This document shows positions 25,072-34,206 of a DNA stretch of 64,000 nucleotides, in pieces. Every line of letters begins with the position of its first letter. Positions within the stretch are counted from its first letter, which is position 1. This stretch comes from Pseudomonadota bacterium (GTDB lineage Bacteria > Pseudomonadota > Gammaproteobacteria > Xanthomonadales > Xanthomonadaceae). The notes under the pieces were generated by a model that made no database searches, was not told where the DNA came from, and saw nothing but the letters and a program-made list of their open reading frames with translations. The translations under genes and the position numbers were made by a program. The stretch is from the NCBI GenBank assembly GCA_023419315.1, contig JAEZYE010000052.1, positions 186,001 to 250,000 on the forward strand, read 5' to 3'.

Positions 25072-26931
25072 TCACCGCAGCCAGCCCGCGTCATCCGGCG
25101 ATCCGTCGGGATGGCTGAAACCGCGCAAGCGATTGACACCGTCCGGGCAACCGACGCCCTGCGTGTGCGACGTCAGTGCGTCGCGGAGCCAGGTGACACG
25201 TTCACGGAAACAACTGCCCTGGTTGTCGTTGAAGTGATGGCTGCGCGCACCGCTCCAGTCGGTGTAGCTGCCATCGGCCAGCAGCCGGCGACTGCCGACG
25301 AAGTTCGCGTAGACACGATCGGCGTATGCACCGGCCGGGCGCACATGCGCGGTCTGCTGGTGGTGGCCCTGTTCCACCTTCGCGTAGGCGCTGGTCAGGA
25401 AAGCGCCATTCAGGCCGTCCGGCCCGGTGCCGCCGCTGGCACGCAGGAACAGTTTCAACGGGTAGTGGTGACGCACCCGGTCGAGCGCCAGCACGTTCGT
25501 GCCCTGCTGCCGCAGGCTGGTCTGTTCGCTGACACTCACCAGATCGATACCTTGCTGGTAGGTGTGCGCGCCGTAGTTGGTGTAGCCCTCCAGCCGCACC
25601 GACTGCGCATTGGTGAACAGCTGTTCCTGCCGGATCGTGGTGTCGATCCGCCCGTGCGAAGTGTTGACGTAGCCCACGATCTCGTACGCGCGGCGATACA
25701 TGCGCTCGACTTGCCCGACCAGTACGTCGGCACCGACGACGCTCCAGTCGTTGCGCGCAACGGTGGCTTCGACCGGCACGCCGTCCAGTGTGTTGCGCAA
25801 AACCGCTCCGGTGATCTGGGTGCTGCCTTCATCGAGGTGGAGGAGCAGCGCGGCAGTCGTTGCGCTGCCGCGGAACGATCCACCGACGTCGCCGTAGTGC
25901 ACGGCAATGTCATGGAATGAGCCGTCGCTCAGTTTGGCCGCGTACGGCGTCAAGTCGATCCGGTGCGGCATCAGGTTGATCGATTGCGGCGTCGGTACAG
26001 GCACATCGACACTGCGTTCGAAGCGGTGATTGATGTCGCTGTTCAACCAGGGATACAACGGTGCGGTGCCGACGGCTTCGCCATCGATGAAGACGAACAC
26101 GTCCTTGTACGCGCTGCCGGCGCAGCCTTGCGAGTCGGGCTCGTACGTACCGTCATTGTCACCAGGCGCCAGAGGCGTGTGCACGAGCAACGGCCAGCTG
26201 GCGGCCGCGTTGTCGGGCACGCAGCTGAACCAGAACGGCGGCAATTGCGCATACACATCCAGGTACGCACGTTCGATGTTGCGCGGCAGGTTTTCCACGC
26301 GCGTGGCGCCCGAGGCGACCGGCACGACGACGTCCGGCGTCTGCGCCACCGACTGTGGCGTCGTGGCCGGATAGAAGATCAGTCGACCGGTCGCTCTCGC
26401 GCCGTCCTCCCAATTGGGGTCGCGATAGTAGATGTCGGTGTCACGCGCGAAACCCGGACGCGGCGTACGCAACAGTGCGGCGTATTCGGTGACGTCGCGT
26501 TCCACCCGCCAGCGCGACTGCCCGTCGTTGAACTGCGCACCACCCACGAACAGCGGCGTGGACAGGAAGGGATTGCGGCTGGCGTCGCCCAGGCCGATCC
26601 GGATGTTCGCGATTCGCGTCGTGCCCGGTCCCGTGAGATCGACGCTGAGGATCACCTTCGCCCACGGCCACGGACAGCCGGGCGGCGGCGCGTACTCGAA
26701 CTCGGGTTCGAACTCCGGTTCCGCGTAATAGCCGGTGCCGATATCGCGGAACAGTTCCACCACGCAGGGCGTCGTGCCCAGGCGAGGAACACGCGGTTCG
26801 ACCGACAGGCGGTTCATCGGTGCCGCCTGCACGGGCGCGCTCTGCGCACGCAGCGTGGAGACATGAGCGAAGGCGACCAGCAGGACGCCGCAAGCGAACG
26901 CGACGGCAAACGAACGGAGCGGTGGTGCCAT
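25072..26931 (-). CDS. Secreted PNGase A-like protein (peptide-N4-(N-acetyl-beta-glucosaminyl) asparagine amidase A family)
   Basis: 619 residues from ATG 26931 (GAGGTG six bases upstream) with a signal peptide (about 1-32). Landmarks of the plant/fungal PNGase A family occur in order: CVVELFRD, the PPPGCPW...KVILSVDLTG stretch, a WRVERDVTEYAALL segment, LPRNIERAYLDVYAQ, YKDVFVFIDGEAVG and a later HDIAVHYGD. In that family the enzyme removes N-glycans from glycopeptides, leaving Asp. The DEFWY-type motif is only partly kept (PPFWFS). Export suggests it acts on extracellular or host glycoproteins. A longer frame up to 27237 is open but lacks support. Confidence 0.75.
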   Translation of the reverse strand: MAPPLRSFAVAFACGVLLVAFAHVSTLRAQSAPVQAAPMNRLSVEPRVPRLGTTPCVVELFRDIGTGYYAEPEFEPEFEYAPPPGCPWPWAKVILSVDLTGPGTTRIANIRIGLGDASRNPFLSTPLFVGGAQFNDGQSRWRVERDVTEYAALLRTPRPGFARDTDIYYRDPNWEDGARATGRLIFYPATTPQSVAQTPDVVVPVASGATRVENLPRNIERAYLDVYAQLPPFWFSCVPDNAAASWPLLVHTPLAPGDNDGTYEPDSQGCAGSAYKDVFVFIDGEAVGTAPLYPWLNSDINHRFERSVDVPVPTPQSINLMPHRIDLTPYAAKLSDGSFHDIAVHYGDVGGSFRGSATTAALLLHLDEGSTQITGAVLRNTLDGVPVEATVARNDWSVVGADVLVGQVERMYRRAYEIVGYVNTSHGRIDTTIRQEQLFTNAQSVRLEGYTNYGAHTYQQGIDLVSVSEQTSLRQQGTNVLALDRVRHHYPLKLFLRASGGTGPDGLNGAFLTSAYAKVEQGHHQQTAHVRPAGAYADRVYANFVGSRRLLADGSYTDWSGARSHHFNDNQGSCFRERVTWLRDALTSHTQGVGCPDGVNRLRGFSHPDGSPDDAGWLR

Positions 26932-27124
26932 GGCACACCTCGGAGAGCACGTGCTCTCGAAGACTGCGGCGCAGTCGAGTGGAGCGAAGTGTTCGGCGGC
27001 CCCAGTGAGTAGAACGTGACACGTGCGCATGAATGCGCAGTCGTTCGTCGGAAGCGCGGCTTGATGCTCCCGCGCAGCGCGACCACATTCAGCGCGGCGC
27101 GTGCGGATTTCGCTGCGTGCCCGC

Positions 27125-28498
27125 TTACCTGCGTTCCGGGTCGTACCAGAACGGAATCCGGAACTCGCGACGGCGTTGCACGCCGCGCTCATCGCCACGC
27201 GCATTCCACTGCAGATGCAGATCGTGCCGGCCGGCATCCCGATCCTGCAGATCGATGTAGCCCATCAATCCGCGCATGCCGACATCGCGTCGTTCGATCG
27301 GGACGAATCCGTCGAGGCTCAGTGGCTTTCCGTCGAGGGTGACCGTCCACATCATCGCCAGGCAACGCACGGCGCTGCCCGCGGCTTCGGCGCCTTCGGC
27401 CGCATTGCGACCGCGATCCAGCGCCTTGCAGTTTTCGCGCGCCAGCGGATTGTCCCGACGCGGCACGTGCGGAATGAACAACCGCAAGCGACGCTCGCTG
27501 ATTCGATCGGATGGGATCATCGGGTAGCGCAGCATCACGTCGTCCGGCCCGCGCATCGATTCGTAATGCGCACTGAGCATGCCGCCTTCCAGTGCCTCGG
27601 TCGTGATGATCCGGTACGGGTTGATGGGCGAGAACCGGACGGAGTTGTAGATCTGCAGCCCACCGATGATCAGCGCAAGCACCAGTACCGCGATATAGAC
27701 CGCATTGAAGCCGCGCCCACCCAGGTTGCTCTGCAAGGTGAACTGCACGGGTGCGCCCAGTCGCTGCGGAACGATGACGGTGAACGCTCGCAGCAGGATA
27801 TGCAGTGCGCGCTCCATCCGCGGCGCCGGCTGACCATGCTCCCTGGCGTGCGTGACCCTCCGGTCAAGCACCGCAACGGCAGTGGCGACGCCGATGAAGC
27901 CCACGTAGAACGCACCGAACAACAACAACGTGGCGCGCTCGCTGTCCTCGAACAGCAGGCCGATCAACGCGGCGGGAAGCAGGAACATCAGCCCGAGCAC
28001 GCCCGTCCACGCAATGGTCAGGCCGATCAGGATCGTCATCGCAAACAGAATCGAAGCCGTGCGATCGACCCGGTCGATGACTTCGCCCAGATCGCCCATC
28101 CGTGCCCGATAGAACGCACGTGTGACCGGCCCCATCGACTTCAGCCGGTCCCACTGGATGCCATCCGGAAAGCTGCTCTTCAGACCGATCAAACCCACCC
28201 AGTAACCACGAATGGCCAGGTGACAGACCAGCGCGATGCCCAGCGAATAGCACAGGCCCACGCCGACGGTGAAAGCGAACTGCAGCGCATGGCTGAAGAT
28301 TCCATCGGCATGCACCTCGCTCCCCACCCACGCATCGAACATGCGCGACGGCAGCGTCAGCAGACCGAACGCCAACAGACCGGAGATCAGCAACTCCAGC
28401 TCATCGGTACGCTCGCGCAACCGCTCAAAAGCAATGCGGCGCCCGGCCGGCGCCATCCCCACGACATCCGCGCCGCGGTCCTGTTCGATCTGGCTCAT
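27125..28498 (-). CDS. Integral membrane protein with extracytoplasmic C-terminal domain, unknown
   Basis: 457 residues from ATG 28498 (AGGGGA upstream). About six hydrophobic segments are seen: near residues 34-55, 70-95, two between 150 and 185, one near 195-215 and one near 285-305. A soluble C-terminal domain of about 150 residues (strand-rich, with RLRLFIPHVPRRD and a cysteine pair) follows the last helix and is probably periplasmic. The gene precedes the PNGase A-like gene by 193 bases on the same strand, so they may be co-expressed. I do not recognise the family; a sensor or transport accessory role cannot be separated from the sequence alone. Confidence 0.7.
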   Translation of the reverse strand: MSQIEQDRGADVVGMAPAGRRIAFERLRERTDELELLISGLLAFGLLTLPSRMFDAWVGSEVHADGIFSHALQFAFTVGVGLCYSLGIALVCHLAIRGYWVGLIGLKSSFPDGIQWDRLKSMGPVTRAFYRARMGDLGEVIDRVDRTASILFAMTILIGLTIAWTGVLGLMFLLPAALIGLLFEDSERATLLLFGAFYVGFIGVATAVAVLDRRVTHAREHGQPAPRMERALHILLRAFTVIVPQRLGAPVQFTLQSNLGGRGFNAVYIAVLVLALIIGGLQIYNSVRFSPINPYRIITTEALEGGMLSAHYESMRGPDDVMLRYPMIPSDRISERRLRLFIPHVPRRDNPLARENCKALDRGRNAAEGAEAAGSAVRCLAMMWTVTLDGKPLSLDGFVPIERRDVGMRGLMGYIDLQDRDAGRHDLHLQWNARGDERGVQRRREFRIPFWYDPERR

Positions 28499-28643
28499 GC
28501 TGAAAATCCCCTTCAGTGCGGGGAGTCTAGCCCGACAGATAGCGAGCGCGTTGCGAGGCGGCCAAGGCGCCGCTGCCCGATGTAGCGCCCTGCTTTCGGC
28601 CACGCGATGCACATGCCGCTGTTACGTCTACGCAAAGTTGAGC

Positions 28644-28670
28644 CTATGGATCAAGCAAAACAATCCATAG
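28644..28670 (-). terminator. Inverted repeat downstream of the tRNA
   Basis: A perfect 8-base inverted repeat (CTATGGAT / ATCCATAG, 11-base loop) starting 13 bases after the tRNA 3' end. It lacks a clear T run, so it may be an RNA-processing or Rho-aided end rather than a strict intrinsic terminator. Confidence 0.35.
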
Positions 28671-28682
28671 CACGATCAAGAT

Positions 28683-28758
28683 TGGTGGGCCCACCAGGAC
28701 TCGAACCTGGAACCAAAGGATTATGAGTCCTCTGCTCTAACCATTGAGCTATAGGCCC
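28683..28758 (-). tRNA. tRNA-Ile2 with CAU anticodon (lysidine-modified type)
   Basis: A 76-base cloverleaf with encoded CCA: a 7-bp acceptor stem (GGGCCTA / TGGGCCC), D arm TAGCTCAATGGTTAGAGCA, anticodon loop CTCATAA, and T arm with GGTTCGAGTCC. A CAU anticodon would be Met. However, the D-arm and the TCATAATC anticodon arm match the Ile2 class, whose C34 is changed to lysidine by TilS to read AUA. It follows rpoD on the same strand. Confidence 0.88.
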
Positions 28759-28769
28759 GCTGCGTGGGC

Positions 28770-28775
28770 ATTGTA
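28770..28775 (-). promoter_or_regulatory. -10 box of the tRNA-Ile2 gene
   Basis: TACAAT on the minus strand ends 12 bases before the tRNA 5' end, a normal distance for a tRNA promoter. The -35 region falls in the rpoD terminator tail and is weak (TTTCCG). Confidence 0.5.
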
Positions 28776-28794
28776 GCGGCTGTTCCGATGCCGG

Positions 28795-28823
28795 AAACGA
28801 AGAACCCGCCTTGCGGCGGGTTC
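28795..28823 (-). terminator. Intrinsic terminator of rpoD
   Basis: A perfect 9-bp stem (GAACCCGCC / GGCGGGTTC, 28802-28810 with 28815-28823) with a 4-base loop. On the minus strand it is followed by TTCGTTT. It lies 21 bases after the rpoD stop and separates rpoD from the tRNA. Confidence 0.82.
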
Positions 28824-28843
28824 CTGTTTGCGGTGCGCGTGGC

Positions 28844-30703
<1,860 letters not shown>

Positions 30704-30743
30704 GAAGGTTGCGCCACCGGCAGCAAAGGGGAAGGAACCTAAT

Positions 30744-30749
30744 ATTATA
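30744..30749 (-). promoter_or_regulatory. -10 box upstream of rpoD
   Basis: A consensus TATAAT on the minus strand, about 41 bases before the rpoD ATG. No good -35 hexamer lies 16-18 bases upstream; that position is occupied by a GC-rich hairpin. Confidence 0.5.
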
Positions 30750-30770
30750 CCACCGCGTTTACCTCCCCGC

Positions 30771-30793
30771 CCCGCCGAAGCGGGCTTCGCGGG
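30771..30793. repeat. GC-rich hairpin between dtd and rpoD
   Basis: An inverted repeat CCCGC-C-GAAGC-GG-GCTTC-GCGGG with one bulged base. It lies just after the dtd stop and overlaps where the rpoD -35 would be. It lacks a T run. It may slow or end dtd transcripts, or be a REP-like element. Confidence 0.45.
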
Positions 30794-30813
30794 AGGGCTC
30801 CGGGCCGCGATTC

Positions 30814-31254
30814 TCAGGGTCGGAGGAGGAAGGTGACGGGGCCGTCATTGATCAGGCTGACGACCATATGGGCACCGAATCGGCCCGTTTCCACCCCTGT
30901 CGGGTGCTTTTCCCGACAAATAGCCACCAGCCGGTTGAAGCCGCGTTCAGCCTCGGCCGGGGGTGCCGCGGCGGTGAAGCTGGGACGCATCCCGGACCGG
31001 GTGTCCGCCGCCAGCGTGAACTGGCTGACCAACAGCAAGCCGCCGCCGGTGTCCTTGAGCGAGCGGTTCATTCGGCCGGCCTCATCGGCGAAAACGCGAT
31101 ACCCGAGCAGGCGATCCGCCATGCGCTGGAAACCGGTTTCGTCATCACCCGGTTCGATCGCTACGAGCGCCAGCAATCCGGGGCCAATCGCACCCACGGT
31201 TTGCTGATCGACGACGACGGAGGCCTGGGTGACGCGCTGTATGAGGGCAAGCAT
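30814..31254 (-). CDS. dtd: D-aminoacyl-tRNA deacylase
   Basis: 146 residues, the standard DTD length. DTD hydrolyses D-aminoacyl-tRNAs (and Gly-tRNA-Ala) to protect translation. The N-terminal MLALIQRVTQASV, the SQFTL active-site motif and the C-terminal NDGPVTF (the cross-subunit Gly-cisPro motif, usually NxGPVT) are all present. The ATG at 31254 fits the family start; longer upstream frames do not. The gene is divergent from the acyltransferase gene (52 bases between starts) and points towards rpoD. Confidence 0.95.
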   Translation of the reverse strand: MLALIQRVTQASVVVDQQTVGAIGPGLLALVAIEPGDDETGFQRMADRLLGYRVFADEAGRMNRSLKDTGGGLLLVSQFTLAADTRSGMRPSFTAAAPPAEAERGFNRLVAICREKHPTGVETGRFGAHMVVSLINDGPVTFLLRP

Positions 31255-31306
31255 GCCCGCATGCTCGACACCGCGGCGGAAAATAGCAACGGCTAGACTT
31301 GTCGCG

Positions 31307-32206
31307 ATGAAGCCCGAGTCCCTCGCCCATTTCCTGCACGCCATGACCGGCGTGCTGATGCGCCTGCCCTGGCCTGTACTCCGGCTCATGGCGGATGTGC
31401 TCGCCTGGTGCTGGCGCGTAGGCGGCGCGCGCGAAAGCCGGGTGGCGCAGCGCAACCTGGAACTCGCCTACCCCGAGATGCCACCGGCGGAGCGGACACG
31501 CCTCCACCGCGCCATCCTGCGGACCACGACGCGCCAGGCATTCGAAACGCTGCGCTTCTGGACGCAACCGCACGCGCGCAATCTGCGCCACATCCGGGAA
31601 CGGCATGGTGTCGAACGCTACGAGCAGGCGCTGGCGGAAGGACGCAGCGTCATCATCGCCGCGCCGCACTACGGCAATTGGGAACTGCTCAATCAATGGC
31701 TGGCCTCCCGCGGGCCCTACGCCTTCGTGTATCGGGTTCCGGAATCACCGGTCGGTGATGCCTTCCTGCAACGCGCGCGCGGCGCGGCCAACATCACCCA
31801 GGTGCGCGCCGAAGGCGCCGCGGTCCGGCAATTGTGGAAGCGCCTGAAAGACGGCGGGGTCATCGCCATCCTGCCGGATCAGCAACCCAAGGCCGGCGAC
31901 GGCGAGTTCGCGCCCTTCTTCGGGGTGCAGGCACTGACGATGACGCTGCTGTCGCGCCTCGCCGAACGTACCGACGCGCAGGTGCTGTTCGCCTGGTGCG
32001 AACGCCTTGGCGACGGGCCGGATTTCGCGCTGCACTTCGAACCCGCACCGACTGCCATCGCGGATGCGGATCCCGTCGTTGCGGTGACGGCGCTCAATGC
32101 CGGCGTAGAGAAGATCGCCCGGCGCGACCCGGCGCAGTATCAGTGGACCTATAAACGCTATACGCTGCGGCCACCGGGCAGCGGCGAGGAAAATCCCTAC
32201 CGCTGA
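31307..32206 (+). CDS. Lipid A late acyltransferase family (LpxL/HtrB-like)
   Basis: 299 residues. An N-terminal hydrophobic stretch (about 12-35) anchors it to the inner membrane. The catalytic HX4E motif is HYGNWE (in IIAAPHYGNWELLN), and ILPDQQP is the second conserved block of the family. These enzymes transfer a fatty acid from acyl-ACP to Kdo-lipid IVA. The genomic setting, a few kilobases before a KdtX-like glycosyltransferase and the O-antigen genes, fits LPS assembly. Which acyl chain it adds cannot be told. It is divergent from dtd. Confidence 0.9.
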   Translation: MKPESLAHFLHAMTGVLMRLPWPVLRLMADVLAWCWRVGGARESRVAQRNLELAYPEMPPAERTRLHRAILRTTTRQAFETLRFWTQPHARNLRHIRERHGVERYEQALAEGRSVIIAAPHYGNWELLNQWLASRGPYAFVYRVPESPVGDAFLQRARGAANITQVRAEGAAVRQLWKRLKDGGVIAILPDQQPKAGDGEFAPFFGVQALTMTLLSRLAERTDAQVLFAWCERLGDGPDFALHFEPAPTAIADADPVVAVTALNAGVEKIARRDPAQYQWTYKRYTLRPPGSGEENPYR

Positions 32207-32244
32207 GGATCCGGCCAACGGCATAGGGACAGAAAGGGGAACAC

Positions 32245-33690
32245 ATGCGCGCAGGATGGTGGTTGTGGGCGTCACTGGCGTTCGCGCCATGGGCGATGGC
32301 CGATGATCTGGCCGAGATGAATGCAGTCAGCCGGGCTTGGGATCGCTACGCCGAGACGAGCAGCGAGAACAAGGCCGGCAGTGTGGACTGGCTGTCGACG
32401 TCCAGCGTGGCGCACTTCGGATTCCTGCGCGATGCCGCGCTGTACGCATCGACCGAACAGCTGCGCCGCATGCCGTCGGTGGATCGCCTGACGGTGTATC
32501 TGCTTCGCGCGACGCAATCCGTGGACGCGCTGAAAAAGCTCGACAACCGCGCAGTCGCGGTCCTGTGCATGGAACGCGGCTGGGCCGGTGTGCGCAGGAA
32601 CGAAAACGCACCGCTTGTCGCACTCAGCCATGTCACTGTGGTGGACGACTATGCGGTCGGCGAACTCGCGCCGCCAACCGAAGCGTTCTTCCAGTTCGGT
32701 CCGGATTTCGATCGCGAGGGCGACAGCTGGAAATATCGCTATCTGTCGCTGGTTCCGGACTCGTCCGCCAGCCTCGACGAAGCGCTCAAGCGCTCGTCGC
32801 TCGGCAACAGCCAGTTCTTCGAGATGGTGATCGGCAACCTGCTCGAAACCGCGGACCCGCCGCGCCTGGCCGTGCTGGATCGCGCGTTGCTCGACGACAG
32901 CGTGGCGCGCGTTCGCCTCAACGAGCAGTGGCCTGAGTACGAGACATTCTTCGGCCGACGCGTCGGCGCGGTGAAGCAGAAGGCGCAGGATGGCGATGCG
33001 TTTGCACAGATGTCGCTGGGTTCGATGAAGCTGTCGGGGAACTCGCCGAAGTGGGTCCCCCAGGACGAACCGGGCGGCGTCGAGTTGCTCGAAAAATCCA
33101 GTGATGGCGGCAACACCGTTGCTGCGGAAGTCCTCGTGCAGTACCTGGGTGCGGACTTCGAGCAGCTCGATGAAGCGCGTTTGACCCGAATCGCGCGCCA
33201 TGCCCAGCGCGCGGCCGATGCGGGTCGACCGATGGCCATGTCCGCACTCGCACAACTGCATTTCGAAGGCAGTGGTGGCCTGCCGCGCAATTGCCTTCAG
33301 GCGGCGGAGTGGTACGCGCGCGCCGAGGAAGCCGGCGCACTGAATGCACGCAATGATCTGGTGTGGGCGCTGGCGACCTGCCCGATTCCGGAGCAGCGCA
33401 ATCCCGTCCGTGCACTCGAACTGGCCCGGCACATGATCGAACAGCGGGAGACGCTGGGTTCCAGTGAGCTGGACACGGTTGCCGCCGCGCTGGCGGCGAA
33501 CGGCCAGTTCGAGAAGGCCATCGAATTCCAGCAGCGGGCCATCGATGGCTTAGATAAGGATGCAGGCTCCAGCAAGGCGCGGACCGCGACGCGCAAGCGC
33601 ATGCAGGCGCGTCTGGCGGGTTACCGGAAGGGGCGCGCCTACGTGCAGGACTACAACGTCTTCGCAGAAGCGCGAGCGGGACGCTATTGA
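32245..33690 (+). CDS. Secreted Sel1/TPR-like repeat protein
   Basis: 481 residues with a short signal peptide (about 1-19, ending AMA). An AAAGGGGAA box precedes the ATG. The middle and C-terminal parts contain Sel1-like helical repeats (DAFAQMSLGSMKLSG, AMSALAQLHFEGSGG, CLQAAEWYARAEEAGALNARNDLVW) and a terminal TPR-like helix pair. Such periplasmic repeat proteins usually scaffold protein contacts. It lies 38 bases after the acyltransferase gene and 13 bases before a PH-domain gene, so it may belong to the same transcript. No enzymatic motif is seen. Confidence 0.75.
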   Translation: MRAGWWLWASLAFAPWAMADDLAEMNAVSRAWDRYAETSSENKAGSVDWLSTSSVAHFGFLRDAALYASTEQLRRMPSVDRLTVYLLRATQSVDALKKLDNRAVAVLCMERGWAGVRRNENAPLVALSHVTVVDDYAVGELAPPTEAFFQFGPDFDREGDSWKYRYLSLVPDSSASLDEALKRSSLGNSQFFEMVIGNLLETADPPRLAVLDRALLDDSVARVRLNEQWPEYETFFGRRVGAVKQKAQDGDAFAQMSLGSMKLSGNSPKWVPQDEPGGVELLEKSSDGGNTVAAEVLVQYLGADFEQLDEARLTRIARHAQRAADAGRPMAMSALAQLHFEGSGGLPRNCLQAAEWYARAEEAGALNARNDLVWALATCPIPEQRNPVRALELARHMIEQRETLGSSELDTVAAALAANGQFEKAIEFQQRAIDGLDKDAGSSKARTATRKRMQARLAGYRKGRAYVQDYNVFAEARAGRY

Positions 33691-33703
33691 TGGACGTTCA
33701 CTG

Positions 33704-34204
33704 ATGCAGGAAGACAGCGTTCAACCTTCCGTCCACGCGGCCGGGTGGCAACCGTTGCCGCCTCGTGGCGCCATCGTGGCGGCAGTCGGCGGCGCGATCG
33801 GTGCGGCGGTTCCATTCACCGTGATTGGTTTTGTTGCGAGCAACGCGACCGGCTGGATTTCGCCGTGGTGGGCCGCGCCGATCTGCCTGCTTGCCGGCGC
33901 TTTCATCGGCGGGTGGATGGGGTGGCGACGCCATCGGCGCGTGCGCTGGCAACTGGACGAGGCAGGCTTCGGGCTGCGCCGCGGGAACTGGTGGCAGAGC
34001 GAAACCCGCGTGCCGGTTTCGCGCGTCCAGCATCTGGATCTCAAACGCGGCCCGCTCGAACGCGGACTCGGATTGGCCACGCTGGTCGTCCACACCGCAG
34101 GCACGCGCATGGCGACTGTCAGCGTGTCGGGGCTGGACGCAGCCGATGCCGAACGCCTGCGTGATCGCCTGAGCCATCAGCTCGATCACGACGACGCGCT
34201 TTGA
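33704..34204 (+). CDS. Membrane protein with bacterial PH domain (YdbS-like)
   Basis: 166 residues. Two hydrophobic helices (about 24-50 and 56-75) are followed by a bPH2 (DUF304) domain with the strand WQLDEAGFGLRRGNWWQSETRVPVSRVQHLDLKRGPLER, the family signature. It ends two bases before the next PH-domain gene. YdbS/YdbT pairs are a standing pair in many bacteria, with unclear function at the membrane. The start at 33704 was chosen as the first ATG in frame after the preceding stop; its ribosome site is weak. Confidence 0.85.
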   Translation: MQEDSVQPSVHAAGWQPLPPRGAIVAAVGGAIGAAVPFTVIGFVASNATGWISPWWAAPICLLAGAFIGGWMGWRRHRRVRWQLDEAGFGLRRGNWWQSETRVPVSRVQHLDLKRGPLERGLGLATLVVHTAGTRMATVSVSGLDAADAERLRDRLSHQLDHDDAL

Positions 34205-34206
34205 GC

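Noticed and set aside
27000..28585. A 494-codon plus-strand frame opposite the 457-residue membrane protein
   Set aside because: The minus-strand frame has consistent hydrophobic helices and a ribosome site; the plus frame is rich in Gln, Arg and His and has no recognisable domain.
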